From Mycobacteroides salmoniphilum (GTDB taxonomy: Bacteria; Actinomycetota; Actinomycetes; Mycobacteriales; Mycobacteriaceae), in NCBI RefSeq assembly GCF_004924335.1, contig NZ_CP024633.1, forward strand, positions 3,286,001-3,350,000: DNA of 64,000 nt. The letters are read 5' to 3'. The notes under the pieces were generated by a model, which worked only from the letters and a program-made list of their open reading frames with translations, searched no databases and had not been told where the DNA came from. Positions within the stretch are counted from its first letter, which is position 1; each line of letters opens with the position of its first letter. The translations under genes and the position numbers were made by a program. Below, piece by piece: positions 34,731 through 44,536 of the stretch.

Positions 34731-34776
34731 GGCACGCCAGTGTAGCCGGGAAACCCGTGATGACCGTGAGGGCGCA

Positions 34777-35241
34777 CTAGGGCGCCGGGGTCGCGGGAGC
34801 CGGAGGCGGCGCACCCGGCAGGGGCGGAAGCTGCGGCGGGACCACCCAGGGAGGCAACCATCCGGGCGGCTGAGGTGCGGTCGTCGTCGGGGGTGTCGGC
34901 GGTGTTCCGCTGGGCGTCGACGTCGGGAATGTGGTGACGATGGTGTTCGTCGGCTCCGCCGTCGTGGTCGTGGTGGGCGCAGTCGTGGTCACCGGACGCC
35001 TCGTGGTGCTCGGCACAGGCCGCGGCGCGGTCGTGGTGACGCTGGGCGTGGGCACCCAGGTGTATCCGGGAGGCGGCTGCGGCGGCGCGGGCTCCGGCTT
35101 GTTGATCTCGTAGAGCCAGCTTGCCGCGACGAACGCAAGAATGAGCACGGCGGTCGAGGTACGGATCCTGACCTTTGCCCTGATCTTGGTTCCCCAGGAC
35201 AGGAGCTTTTCCCATAAAGGTTCCTGGCGAGGTTCACTCAT
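34777..35241 (-). CDS. Membrane-anchored Pro/Thr-rich protein (Rv3103c-like)
   Basis: A 154-residue protein with a short cytoplasmic part, one transmembrane helix (about residues 29-45, [17 protein letters not shown]) and a long external tail of Pro and Thr ([14 protein letters not shown] and [16 protein letters not shown]). It matches the position and composition of M. tuberculosis Rv3103c. Such tails span the wall; the role near FtsEX is unknown. Its start overlaps the MscS stop by 4 bp, so it is translated with it. Confidence 0.85.
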   Translation of the reverse strand: MSEPRQEPLWEKLLSWGTKIRAKVRIRTSTAVLILAFVAASWLYEINKPEPAPPQPPPGYTWVPTPSVTTTAPRPVPSTTRRPVTTTAPTTTTTAEPTNTIVTTFPTSTPSGTPPTPPTTTAPQPPGWLPPWVVPPQLPPLPGAPPPAPATPAP

Positions 35242-36269
35242 TTGAGATCCTCGTCCTTCACGATCGGTTGCGGCTTGGTGTCAACACCCTCGTCGCGCCC
35301 CTCGTCGCGTTTGTTGTCGCGTTTGAGCTCTCCGGAGCTCGACGACGACATGGTGCGCACCACCGGGCGACTGTCCCCCACCAGCGCGACGCCCGCCTTG
35401 GCCAGCGCCGCGATCACCTTGGCGCGCAGCCGCCGTCCCACCTCGAACTGCTTACCGGGCAGCGACCGCGCCACCATACGCACGTTGACCCGGTCCACCT
35501 CGATGCTCTCCACACCCATCAGCGACGGGGCGTCGAGCAGTAGCTGAGACAGATCGCGGTCCACCAGCGCCTGCTGACAGACGTCATACAACACATCGTT
35601 GACCCGGGCCAGGTCCACGCTCGTCGGCACCGGAATATCGACGACCGCGCGGGCCCAATCCTTGGAAAGGTTGACCGCCTTGACGATCAACCCGTTCGGA
35701 ATGGTGATGACCTCGCCCTCGCTCGACCGCAACTTGGTAACCCGCAGAGTGACCTCCTCGACAGTCCCCCGGGACTCGGTGGTCTGCCCCTGCACGTACA
35801 GCTCCACCAGATCGCCGAAGCCGTACTGCTTCTCGGTGATGAGAAAGAACCCGCTCAGCAAGTCCTGGACGACGCGCTGAGCGCCGAAACCGAGCGCACC
35901 GCCCAGCACGGCGGCCGGACCCGCGAGCCCGCCTATCGAAATGCCCAGCACCCCAACGACGTGCACGGTGGTCACCACGACAATCAGCACCACGACGATC
36001 CACGAGACAACGGAGGCGAGCGCCTGCCGGTGCTTACTGGCTTCGGAGCGCACCAATGCGTCGCTCTGGGTGAACGAACGGTCCAGTCGGCGGGTGATCT
36101 TGTGCGCGCCCCAGTTGATGAAGCGGACGAGGATCATCGCGCCGAGGACGGCGATGACGATCTGCAGACCGTTGTTGAGTAGCCAGCGGCCAACCTCGCT
36201 GGACCACAGAGTGTCCCAGCGCTCTGCGAGGCGAAGGCTCGCCGCGTTGAACTCGGCGGCGCTAGTCAT
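35238..36269 (-). CDS. Mechanosensitive ion channel, MscS family
   Basis: A 343-residue MscS channel with three membrane helices (about 30-50, 75-100 and 105-130). The pore helix and the start of the beta domain are seen in [24 protein letters not shown] and [21 protein letters not shown], then [12 protein letters not shown]. The C-terminus is charged ([13 protein letters not shown]). It opens under membrane tension to release solutes. The family is that of M. tuberculosis Rv3104c. Its ATG overlaps the stop of prfB by 8 bp, showing coupling. Confidence 0.92.
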   Translation of the reverse strand: MTSAAEFNAASLRLAERWDTLWSSEVGRWLLNNGLQIVIAVLGAMILVRFINWGAHKITRRLDRSFTQSDALVRSEASKHRQALASVVSWIVVVLIVVVTTVHVVGVLGISIGGLAGPAAVLGGALGFGAQRVVQDLLSGFFLITEKQYGFGDLVELYVQGQTTESRGTVEEVTLRVTKLRSSEGEVITIPNGLIVKAVNLSKDWARAVVDIPVPTSVDLARVNDVLYDVCQQALVDRDLSQLLLDAPSLMGVESIEVDRVNVRMVARSLPGKQFEVGRRLRAKVIAALAKAGVALVGDSRPVVRTMSSSSSGELKRDNKRDEGRDEGVDTKPQPIVKDEDLK

Positions 36270-37365
36270 CTCGCCTATTGCGCCACCGGATCCCCGCCTC
36301 CAGGAATCCATCGATGTCGCCGTCGAGCACCGCCGCGGGATTGCCTACCTCGTACTCGGTACGCAGGTCCTTGACCATCTGATAGGGCTGCAGCACATAG
36401 GAGCGCATCTGGGTGCCCCATGAGCTGCCGCCATCGCCCTTGAGCGCATCCATCTCGGCACGCTCCTCGAGCCGCTTACGCTCCAGCAGCCTGGCCTGGA
36501 GCACGCGCATCGCCGCGACTTTGTTCTGCAGCTGCGACTTCTCGTTCTGGCAGGTGACGACGATTCCCGTCGGGATGTGCGTCAGTCGCACGGCCGAGTC
36601 GGTGGTGTTCACCGACTGGCCACCCGGTCCGCTGGATCGGTAAACGTCAACGCGCAGGTCACCTTCGGGGATATCGATGTGATCGGTCGTCTCCACCACC
36701 GGGAGCACCTCGACATCGGCGAACGAGGTCTGGCGCCGACTCTGGTTGTCGAATGGGCTGATTCGCACCAGCCGGTGTGTGCCCTGTTCCACCGACAGCG
36801 TGCCGTAGGCGAAGGGGGCGTGCACGGCGAAGGTCGTGCTCTTGATACCCGCCTCTTCGGCGTAGGAGGTGTCGAAGACCTCGACCGGGTACTTATGCGC
36901 CTCTGCCCAGCGGATGTACATGCGCATGAGCATCTCGGCCCAGTCCGCGGCATCCACGCCGCCGGCGCCGGACCGAATGGTGACCACGGCCTCGCGCTCG
37001 TCGTACTCGCCGGACAGCAGTGTCCGGACCTCCATGGCCTCGATGTCCTCGCGCAGCTTGGCGCGGTCGGCATCGGCCTCCGCCACCACCGAGGCGTCCT
37101 CACCTTCCTCCGCGAGCTCGTAGAGCACCGGCAGATCATCGAGCCGCTGCCGGAGTGCTTCGACCCGCCGCAGCTCACCCTGCGCGTGTGAGAGCTGGCT
37201 CGTCACCTGCTGGGCACGCGCCTGGTCATCCCACAGGTTCGGGTCGGCGGCGGCTTCTTCGAGCGTCTCGATCCGGGCACGCAGGCCGTCGACGTCGAGC
37301 ACCCGCTCCACCGTGGTGAGAGTCGTGTCGAGGTCAGCGATGTCGGCTTGGCAGTCCAGATCCAC
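36262..37365 (-). CDS. prfB: Peptide chain release factor 2
   Basis: A 367-residue release factor recognising UGA and UAA. The stop-codon tripeptide SPF is at 203-205 (ISPFDNQ) and the peptidyl-transfer GGQ at 248-250 ([10 protein letters not shown]). The frame is intact without the programmed UGA frameshift found in E. coli and many other bacteria, as is usual in actinobacteria. It heads the prfB-MscS-Rv3103c-ftsE-ftsX-smpB operon. Confidence 0.98.
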   Translation of the reverse strand: MDLDCQADIADLDTTLTTVERVLDVDGLRARIETLEEAAADPNLWDDQARAQQVTSQLSHAQGELRRVEALRQRLDDLPVLYELAEEGEDASVVAEADADRAKLREDIEAMEVRTLLSGEYDEREAVVTIRSGAGGVDAADWAEMLMRMYIRWAEAHKYPVEVFDTSYAEEAGIKSTTFAVHAPFAYGTLSVEQGTHRLVRISPFDNQSRRQTSFADVEVLPVVETTDHIDIPEGDLRVDVYRSSGPGGQSVNTTDSAVRLTHIPTGIVVTCQNEKSQLQNKVAAMRVLQARLLERKRLEERAEMDALKGDGGSSWGTQMRSYVLQPYQMVKDLRTEYEVGNPAAVLDGDIDGFLEAGIRWRNRRDD

Positions 37366-37421
37366 AACAGTTCAGGCTACCGGGCTGACGGACCACAACA
37401 TTCCGACCCGACGGATCACCC

Positions 37422-38279
37422 CTAGCCGTGGGTCACCGCGCGGATGTGATCGGCGGAATGGCCCAGCCGGATCGCGGCCTCCGCCACCGCCTGGTGATCC
37501 ATCAATTCCGGTGGCCCCAGCGCGCCGAGAACCGCCACCACCTCGCCGTCATCGCCGAAGACGGGCACGCCCAAGAACCCGATCCGGCATGGCGCGGCCA
37601 AGTCAACTGGTTCGCTCATCATGTCCACCATGAGGTCGAGAGTTCGCTGGTCGGCGTCGCGGCGCCCTCCCGCCAGCGCGCCAGCCAGTGAGTAGAACTG
37701 ATCCACGTACATGCTCTGGCGCGCGACGTAGAACCCGTCGGCACGCACCCGCGCCAACATGGCGCAGACGCGCTCCCACCGCGAGTCAGACACCGCCGCC
37801 CCGGCGTTCTCCAGCCACCGACGAACCACGGAATCCTCGGCCCATGCCATGAAAATGATCCCCGCCGGGGCCGCCAAACGGACACGGCTACCGACGGGAT
37901 AGCCGACTCCCGTCGCCGAACGTCCCGATGACGAGATGACCGCGACATCGTCGCCGATGACCATCGCCATCGTGGCCAGCGCGGCGAAGTGGTGTGCAAG
38001 CTCCGCGACCTCGCGATCCGCCGCCGCGGCGATACCGAAGCGCGCACGCGCCGCGTGACCGCCGATGAGCAACGCCGGGCCTATCGAGTACGTCTTGTGC
38101 CGGGGATGGCGTTCCAGATAGCCAGCGTCCGTCAGCGCCTGGAGTATCGCGAGAGTGGATGCGGCGTTGACACCCACCGCTTCGGCGATCTCGGTCATCG
38201 ACCTGGGCTGGGTGGGGCGTGCCGCCAAGTGATCCAAGATCTGCGTGGCCCGCACGACAGCGGGCGCGGGCTTCGTCAT
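37422..38279 (-). CDS. IclR family transcriptional regulator
   Basis: A 285-residue IclR-type regulator. The winged helix is in VVRATQILDHLAARP and MTEIAEAVGVNAASTLAILQAL with YLERHPRHKTYSIG as the wing. The effector domain holds GFYVARQSMYVDQFYSLAG and the late VVAVLGALGPPELM. ATG 38279 (MTKPAP) gives the proper start. It lies divergent from a degenerate SDR gene with a 28-bp perfect palindrome in between, the probable operator. It interrupts the prfB-fprA synteny of M. tuberculosis. Confidence 0.9.
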   Translation of the reverse strand: MTKPAPAVVRATQILDHLAARPTQPRSMTEIAEAVGVNAASTLAILQALTDAGYLERHPRHKTYSIGPALLIGGHAARARFGIAAAADREVAELAHHFAALATMAMVIGDDVAVISSSGRSATGVGYPVGSRVRLAAPAGIIFMAWAEDSVVRRWLENAGAAVSDSRWERVCAMLARVRADGFYVARQSMYVDQFYSLAGALAGGRRDADQRTLDLMVDMMSEPVDLAAPCRIGFLGVPVFGDDGEVVAVLGALGPPELMDHQAVAEAAIRLGHSADHIRAVTHG

Positions 38280-38294
38280 TCGCGTCCCAATCTG

Positions 38295-38309
38295 GTAGCA
38301 GACTGCTAC
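38295..38309. promoter_or_regulatory. Short dyad GTAGCA-GAC-TGCTAC
   Basis: Perfect 6-bp arms with a 3-bp spacer lie 15 bp upstream of the IclR start. It may be a second site for the same regulator or a promoter-proximal element; it is separate in sequence from the larger palindrome. Confidence 0.5.
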
Positions 38310-38316
38310 GATTTGC

Positions 38317-38344
38317 TGTCGGATTTGATATATCAAATCCGACA
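38317..38344. promoter_or_regulatory. 28-bp perfect palindrome, candidate IclR operator
   Basis: TGTCGGATTTGATA (38317-38330) and TATCAAATCCGACA (38331-38344) are exact complements without a spacer. It sits between the divergent IclR and SDR-like starts (37 bp and 44 bp away), and its AT-rich centre contrasts with the GC-rich surroundings. Confidence 0.85.
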
Positions 38345-38388
38345 AAGACATACAATAATCAACTACTAGCTACCCGGTGGATTGATCC

Positions 38389-39054
38389 ATGCATTCCTTT
38401 GGAAAACAGCTAGCCGCGCTACCAAGATCACGGTACGGCCCGTGGGCCGTTATCGCGGCCGGAGAGACAGAAACGGCGACCGCATTCGCGCGCCATATCG
38501 CGGCCAACGGGATCAACATCGTCCTGGCGACGCATGGCGGAAGGGCCGACGCCTACACACTGGCCGTGACCACCGGGGTGAGTGTCCGCACCACATCGCC
38601 CGACGTCTTCACCGGCGAGCTCGCCGCGGCCACCGACGATATCGACGTGGGCTTGTTGGTGTGCGTCACCGACGAGGACACCGGCAGCAGCCGCTTCGGC
38701 GAATCGGACCTGAATCGCATGCGGACGCTCTACCTGTCCCATCGATTTGGGCACAGAATCGCCGACCGCGGGCAGGGTGGCGTCATCATGGTGAGATCGT
38801 TGGCAGCACGAGGAATCGCGCACCACACTCAACCTCGCGGAGCCGATTCGACGTTCACGACGGGCATCCGCGATGACCTACACAGGCAGGGCGTCGAGGT
38901 AACGCTGTTCGACGATTACGTGCCACATCGGCCCGCGATGGACGCGGACGATCTCGCGTTGATGGCCTTGGCCCGGCTCGGACGCCGGCGGCACCGTCAA
39001 TGTCGTCACGAACTTGATCAGCCGGATTGCCGCACCGTCCGCGGCGTCAACTGA
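38389..39054 (+). CDS. Degenerate short-chain dehydrogenase-like protein
   Basis: A 221-residue protein with the start of a Rossmann SDR of the 17-beta-HSD12-like type: YGPWAVIAAGETETATAFARHIAANGINIVLATHGG. The usual TGASSGIG is replaced by AAGETETAT, so the glycine-rich turn is lost. Further on, GGVIMVRSLAARGIAH occupies the Ser strand, but the catalytic YxxxK is missing (HHTQPRGADSTFTTG instead). It probably has no oxidoreductase activity; it may be a structural or regulatory relic. It is divergent from IclR and 78 bp upstream of the acyl-CoA dehydrogenase. Confidence 0.65.
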   Translation: MHSFGKQLAALPRSRYGPWAVIAAGETETATAFARHIAANGINIVLATHGGRADAYTLAVTTGVSVRTTSPDVFTGELAAATDDIDVGLLVCVTDEDTGSSRFGESDLNRMRTLYLSHRFGHRIADRGQGGVIMVRSLAARGIAHHTQPRGADSTFTTGIRDDLHRQGVEVTLFDDYVPHRPAMDADDLALMALARLGRRRHRQCRHELDQPDCRTVRGVN

Positions 39055-39132
39055 CGATCCGACAGTTGTGCATCGGGCGTTCAGTTTCCCGTCCCTCCCT
39101 ATCCAAACTGACGCACTGGTAAGTTCCTGACC

Positions 39133-40872
39133 GTGAGTCAGGAAACGAAAACTGCGCCCAAGACCGAACTGCTTCACCCCACCCAGGACGACTTCGCCGA
39201 ATTCGACGGCGAGACACGTCGACTCCTGAAGGCGACCGTCGATTGGTTCGAAGAACGCGGGAAGACCCGCCTTCTCAAGGACTACGTCGACAAGGTCTTC
39301 TACCAGGACTTCCTGGACTTCGCGGCGCGCGAGAAGCTGTTCGCAACCTTCCTCACCCCGGCTGCAGACGGCGCCGGGAACGCCGACAAGCGCTGGGACA
39401 CCGCCCGCGTGGCCAAGCTCTCGGAGATCCTCGGCTTCTACGGCCTGAACTACTGGTACCCGTGGCAGGTGACCGTGCTCGGGCTCGGGCCGGTCTGGCA
39501 GAGCACCAACACCGACCCCCGCAAGCGCGCCGCCGATCTGCTTGACGGCGGTGCCGTCGCGGCCTTCGGCCTGTCCGAGCAGGCCCACGGCGCCGACATT
39601 TACTCCACCGACCTGGTACTCACTCCCGTCGAAGGTGGCGGATACACGGCCTCCGGCAGCAAGTACTACATCGGCAACGGCAATTGCGCCCGCATCGTCT
39701 CGGTGTTCGGCCGCGTTCAGGGCCGCGACGGTCTGGACCAGTACGTCTTCTTCCTCGCCGACAGCGAGCACCCCAACTACACGGTGATCAAGAACGTCGT
39801 GCCGTCCCAGATGTACGTCGCCGAGTTCGAGCTCAACGACTACCCGGTGAGCGAAGACGACATCCTGCACGTCGGCGCGGACGCCTTCAGCGCGGCGCTC
39901 AACACCGTCAACATCGGCAAGTTCAACCTGTGCTTCGGCGGCATCGGCCTCTCGACACACGCCCTGTACGAGTCCGTCACCCACGCGCACAACCGCATTC
40001 TGTACGGCAGCCCGGTCACCAAGTTCGACCATGTGCGCCGCGAGTTCGTGGACGCCTATGCCCGGTTGATGGGCATGAAGCTGTTCAGTGAGCGTGCCGT
40101 GGACTACTTCCGCACCGCCAGCCCCGAGGATCGGCGCTACCTGCTGTTCAACCCTGTCACCAAGATGAAGGCCACCACCGAGGCCGAGAAGGTACTGGCG
40201 TTGCTGGGGGACGTCATGTCGGCCAAGGCATTCGAGGCCGAGACCTACACCACCGCGGCACGTATCGACGTGGCGGGGCTGCCCAAGCTTGAGGGCACGG
40301 TGGCCGTCAACCTGGCACTGATCCTCAAGTTCATGCCCGCCTACCTGCACCATTCGCAGGACCTCCCGGTTCCCGGAGTGCAGCTGGAAGCGCGCGACGA
40401 TGAGTTCCTCTTCAACCAGGGTCCGGCCAGCGGTCTGGGCAAGGTCCAGTTCCACGATTGGCGCAAGCCGTTCGCGGAGAACGCAGGCATTCCCAATGTC
40501 GCGGCCTTCACCGAGCGCGCCGAGGCACTGGCCACCCTGGTGGCCGCGGAGAAGGACGCCATCAAGACCGCCGGACTGGATCTGCAGTTGAGCATCGGCG
40601 AGCTGTTCACCCTCGTGGTCTACGGCGGTCTGATCCTGGAGCAGGCCAAGCTGCGGGGTGCCGACGAGCAGCTCATCGACCAGATCTTCGAGATCCTCAA
40701 CCGGGACTTCTCGCAGTACGCGGTCGATCTGATCGGCAAGCGCGAGGCCACCGCGACGCAACGGCAGTGGGCCAAGGACGTTATTTCAGAACCGGTATTC
40801 AATTCCGAACGCTTCGATGCGATTTGGAATCGAGTCGAGGCGCTGTCCGGCGTGTACGAAATGCGGGCCTAG
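39133..40872 (+). CDS. Acyl-CoA dehydrogenase family protein (FadE-like, long form)
   Basis: A 579-residue flavoprotein of the acyl-CoA dehydrogenase superfamily. FAD-binding blocks are AAFGLSEQAHGADIY and YTASGSKYYIGNGNCARIVSVFGR; a C-terminal helical domain extends it beyond the usual 380-400 residues. The catalytic base is not obvious by eye. It would introduce a double bond into an acyl-CoA, substrate unknown. GTG 39133 is used. It follows the degenerate SDR on the same strand and may share IclR control. Long FadE forms of this kind occur across mycobacteria. Confidence 0.87.
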   Translation: MSQETKTAPKTELLHPTQDDFAEFDGETRRLLKATVDWFEERGKTRLLKDYVDKVFYQDFLDFAAREKLFATFLTPAADGAGNADKRWDTARVAKLSEILGFYGLNYWYPWQVTVLGLGPVWQSTNTDPRKRAADLLDGGAVAAFGLSEQAHGADIYSTDLVLTPVEGGGYTASGSKYYIGNGNCARIVSVFGRVQGRDGLDQYVFFLADSEHPNYTVIKNVVPSQMYVAEFELNDYPVSEDDILHVGADAFSAALNTVNIGKFNLCFGGIGLSTHALYESVTHAHNRILYGSPVTKFDHVRREFVDAYARLMGMKLFSERAVDYFRTASPEDRRYLLFNPVTKMKATTEAEKVLALLGDVMSAKAFEAETYTTAARIDVAGLPKLEGTVAVNLALILKFMPAYLHHSQDLPVPGVQLEARDDEFLFNQGPASGLGKVQFHDWRKPFAENAGIPNVAAFTERAEALATLVAAEKDAIKTAGLDLQLSIGELFTLVVYGGLILEQAKLRGADEQLIDQIFEILNRDFSQYAVDLIGKREATATQRQWAKDVISEPVFNSERFDAIWNRVEALSGVYEMRA

Positions 40873-41019
40873 TCCGCAGGTCTACCCGCGCGCCCTCGGA
40901 ACCGTCGCTAGCATCGGTGGGGTAACCCGTCCGCACAGGACCGCGGCCAGCCCCCTGTCGGCCAGCCCATAGCCGACGACAGCCGCTGCCCCCTGTCGGG
41001 CAGATAAGGACGTACGAGG

Positions 41020-42369
41020 GTGCGCGCCGTTCACGTCGCCATCGTCGGTGCGGGGCCCTCGGGCTTCTTTGCCGCCGGATCGCTGCTCAAACACTCCGAT
41101 TTCGACGTGCATGTCGACATGCTCGAAATGCTCCCGACTCCTTGGGGTTTGGTTCGGTCCGGGGTGGCTCCGGACCACCCCAAGATCAAGTCGGTCAGCG
41201 CGGTGTTCGAGAAGACGGCGACGCATCCGCGTTTCCGATTCTTCGGCAACATCGAAGTGGGAGAGCAGATCACCGCCGAGGAGTTGGCGTCACGCTACGA
41301 CGCGGTGATCTACGCGGTCGGAGCCCAGTCCGACAAGCCCCTGGGCATCCCGGGCGACCAACTGCCCGGCTGCATCGCCGCCGTCGACGTGGTGGGTTGG
41401 TACAACGCCAATCCCACGCATCAGAAGGTGTCGGTCGACCTCTCCGGCAAGCGCGCCGTGGTCGTCGGGAACGGCAACGTGGCACTGGACGTCGCACGCA
41501 TCCTGGGCATGGATCCGGAGTCGCTGCACACCACCGACATCGCCGACCGCGCGCTGGACTCCCTGGACCACAACGCGATCCGTGAGGTTGTGATCATCGG
41601 ACGACGCGGACCACTGCAGGCCACCTTCACCCCGCTGGAGCTGCGCGAGATGGGTGAACTGCCGGGCGTCGACGTCGTGGTGGATCCCGAAGACCTGGCC
41701 GGCATCACCGATGAACAATTGGCGGCCGCACCCAAGCCCACCCGCACCAACATCGGCACCCTGCGCAAGTTCTCGGAGCGACCGCAGACCGAGGGCCATC
41801 GCCGGGTGGTGTTCCAGTTCCGCACCTCCCCCATCGAGCTGCATGGCGACGGCGAGGTGGAATCAATCACGCTGGGCCGCAACGAACTCGTCGACGACGA
41901 CGGATACATCGTCGCCCGTGACACGGGTGAACGCGAGACGCTGCCCACTCACCTGGTCGTACGTGCCATTGGATATCGCGGAGTTCAGGTGCCCGGACTG
42001 CCCTTCGATTCCCGGCGCGGTGTCATCCTCAACAACGCCGGACGCATCGAGGGCCGCGAGAACGAGTACGTGGTCGGCTGGATCAAACGCGGTCCGGTCG
42101 GCGTCATCGGAACCAACAAGAGCGACTCACAGGAGACGGTAGACACCTTGCTCGCCGACTTGGTGACCGCCGACTTGGGAGCCGCGCCCGATACCGCCGC
42201 ACTGGGAGAATGGCTGTTGGGCCACGAACCGCACATCGTGTCGCAATCCGATTGGCTGACCATTGATTCGCATGAGCGCGCCACCGGTGAACCGCAGGGC
42301 CGCCCCCGCGTGAAGCTGGAGACGGTGCCCGATCTGCTGGCCGCAACCGGACGACACGGCGAACCGTGA
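41020..42369 (+). CDS. fprA: NADPH-ferredoxin reductase FprA
   Basis: A 449-residue adrenodoxin-reductase-like flavoenzyme passing electrons from NADPH to ferredoxin, which feeds cytochromes P450. FAD site: VAIVGAGPSGFFAAGSLL; NADPH site: VVVGNGNVALDVARIL; also MLPTPWGLVRSGVAPDHPK and GWIKRGPVGVIGTNK, as in Rv3106. GTG 41020 is the start (family N-terminus). Synteny with prfB is kept apart from the IclR-SDR-FadE insert. Confidence 0.96.
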   Translation: MRAVHVAIVGAGPSGFFAAGSLLKHSDFDVHVDMLEMLPTPWGLVRSGVAPDHPKIKSVSAVFEKTATHPRFRFFGNIEVGEQITAEELASRYDAVIYAVGAQSDKPLGIPGDQLPGCIAAVDVVGWYNANPTHQKVSVDLSGKRAVVVGNGNVALDVARILGMDPESLHTTDIADRALDSLDHNAIREVVIIGRRGPLQATFTPLELREMGELPGVDVVVDPEDLAGITDEQLAAAPKPTRTNIGTLRKFSERPQTEGHRRVVFQFRTSPIELHGDGEVESITLGRNELVDDDGYIVARDTGERETLPTHLVVRAIGYRGVQVPGLPFDSRRGVILNNAGRIEGRENEYVVGWIKRGPVGVIGTNKSDSQETVDTLLADLVTADLGAAPDTAALGEWLLGHEPHIVSQSDWLTIDSHERATGEPQGRPRVKLETVPDLLAATGRHGEP

Positions 42370-42546
42370 CGTTGGCCTTCGCCCAACGGCTCATCCGTGA
42401 CCGTCCACATCGTGGTGTCACAGGCCGAGTGAGCGTCCAGGCAGACATTTCGCCTGTTTTCCTGCGTGAGCACACCCGGCACATTCATTCTTAACATTTC
42501 CTTAGATTTTTCTTATTTTACTTATTTTCCGGGTAGCTTCGTCCTT

Positions 42547-44019
42547 ATGACAGAGCATGCGGTGGTGGTTGTCGGCGGCGGGCCGACCGGACTGATGTTG
42601 GCCGGCGAGCTGGCGTTGGCCGGTGTAGACGTGGCCATAGTCGAGCGGCGCACCACACACGAACTCGACGGGTCGCGCGCCGGCGGCATGACGTCACGCA
42701 CCCTCGAAGTACTCGATCAACGCGGGATCGTCGACCGATTTCTACCCCAAGGGTTTACCGCACCTATCGCGCATTTCTCCGCGCTCCTTCTGGATATGAC
42801 CGACCTGCCGACCAGACACACATTCGGTTTGGCGTTGCTGCAATACCGCGTTGAGCGCACCTTGTCCGAATGGGTTGGCGAACATGAGGTGCCGATCTAT
42901 CGGGGGCGTTCGGTCACTGGATTCACCCCATCCGACGACGCCGTCGATGTCGAGCTCTCCGACGGCTCGAGGCTGCGAGCGCAGTATCTGGTTGGCTGCG
43001 ACGGCGGACGCAGCCTGATCCGAAAGATCGCCGGAATCGGGTTCCCGGGTTGGGATCCATCGACAAGCTGCCTGGTCGCAGATGTTCAGGTAGCCCAGGA
43101 ACCCGAGTGGGGCATCCATCGCGAGGGCGCCCTGCATTCTTTCTTCAGATTCGAAGAAGGTGGACCCGTTCGGGTCTTGGTCACCGAACCACAAATCGGC
43201 CGAACGGATGAACCAACCCTAGGCGATCTCAGCGAAGCATTAGTGGCCGCCCGCGGCACTGACTACGGAATGCACAGTCCCACATGGATTTCCCGATTCT
43301 CCGATGTGACCCGACAGGCCGCCACATACCGCGAGGGACGGGTGCTGCTTGCCGGTGACGCGGCCCATGTGCACTTCCCCATCGGCGGACAGGGCCTCAA
43401 CACCGGAGTCCAGGACGCGGTCAACCTCGGTTGGAAGCTGGCCCAAGTCGTCAATGGGACATCGCACGAAAGCTTGCTGGACACGTATCACGCAGAACGG
43501 CACCCGGTGGCGGCGCGAGTACTCCACAACACCATGGCACAAACCGCACTCAGCCGCTCCGGCGACCGGGTCGATGCCCTGCGCGACATCGTCTCGGAGC
43601 TACTGACTTCGACACGCCACGACGCCACATCGCGGCAATGATGAGCGGCCTGGACATCCACTACGACCTGGGCGATGGGCACCCTCTCCTCGGACGGCGC
43701 ATGCCGGATCTTGATGTGCTCACCAACGATGGCATGGTGCGGGTGTTCACGCTGCTACACGATGCGCGCGGCGTCCTTCTCAACCTGGGTGCACCCATCA
43801 CCGGCACCTCGGGATGGTCGCATCGGGTCGATGCCATCGATGCCGAATACGTTGGTGTCTTGGATCTTCCGGCCATAGGTGTGGTCGATGCCCCCCCAGG
43901 CGATTCTGATCAGGCCGGATGGCTACGTCGCCTGGGTCGGCGACGGTACGGCGGCCGGGCTCAACGACGCGCTGCACACGTGGTTCGGGCCACCGCGTTA
44001 CAGCGGCGGGGGCTCGTAG
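42547..44019 (+). pseudogene. FAD-dependent aromatic monooxygenase (PheA/TfdB type) split by two frameshifts
   Basis: From ATG 42547 the first frame encodes 364 residues with all flavin motifs: VVVGGGPTGLMLAGELALAG, YLVGCDGGRSLIRK and LLAGDAAHVHFPIGGQGLNTG. It then ends at 43641. Family similarity goes on in another frame (PRRHIAAMMSGLDIHYDLG, HPLLGRRMPDLDV, then LLHDARGVLLNLG) and after 43897 returns to the first frame (AILIRPDGYVAWVGDG), stopping at 44019. The first shift fits loss of one base near 43608. The second is one extra C in a seven-C run at 43891-43897. The thioredoxin-like C-terminal domain is therefore detached. ATGATG at 43638 overlaps the stop, so restart is possible. Sequencing error is an alternative. 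Confidence 0.8.
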
Positions 44020-44513
44020 TACCGCGGCGGCGGCTCGTGTTTTTTGGCCGGATCCTCGGCTGATGACGGCCCCTCAATAGGTCCGGGGGGTGGCGGCGGC
44101 GTTGATGGCGGGGGCGGTGGCGGCACCGGATCGATGTTTTCGATCGATGGTGGCCCACTCGGATACTGCTGCGGCGTTGGCCCACCTGACGGAGCCAGCA
44201 GCACATCCCAACGCTCGGGATTCTTCGGCGAATACAACACCGGAATCAGATCGCCAATGCGCGGCCAGTTGTTGACGTCACGGACAATCTGCCGGTAGGT
44301 GATGTATTCGGCGACCGTCGGACCATTGATGGCACCGGTGATAGTGACCAGCTGGCCGCCCGTCACCCCCTCAGGACGGGGGCTGACCCCGGTCACCAAC
44401 AGGGTTCCTTCCGCCGCGTTCACACCGGGTTGAGCCTGCCGACCGCGTCGCATCTGCATGATGACGAAAACGAGCGATCCGCCGATCAGCAGTAGCACCA
44501 GGAATTCCCACAC
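43998..44513 (-). CDS. Membrane-anchored protein with Pro-rich tail (DUF3592-like)
   Basis: A 171-residue protein with an N-terminal transmembrane segment ([20 protein letters not shown]), an external beta-type domain ([14 protein letters not shown] and [20 protein letters not shown], like DUF3592) and a proline tail ending [13 protein letters not shown] 44513 is preferred as start. Its start lies 23 bp from the divergent hisN start, and its 3' end overlaps the end of the broken monooxygenase. The function is unknown. Confidence 0.65.
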   Translation of the reverse strand: MWEFLVLLLIGGSLVFVIMQMRRGRQAQPGVNAAEGTLLVTGVSPRPEGVTGGQLVTITGAINGPTVAEYITYRQIVRDVNNWPRIGDLIPVLYSPKNPERWDVLLAPSGGPTPQQYPSGPPSIENIDPVPPPPPPSTPPPPPGPIEGPSSAEDPAKKHEPPPRYYEPPPL

Positions 44514-44536
44514 ACGTCCATGGTAGGACTGCAGGC

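Noticed and set aside
36262..37365. Programmed frameshift in prfB
   Set aside because: The gene is one uninterrupted frame from start to stop with no early UGA.
38878..40761. 627-codon minus-strand frame opposite the long acyl-CoA dehydrogenase
   Set aside because: It is the mirror frame of a highly GC3-biased gene; the plus strand has clear FadE motifs.
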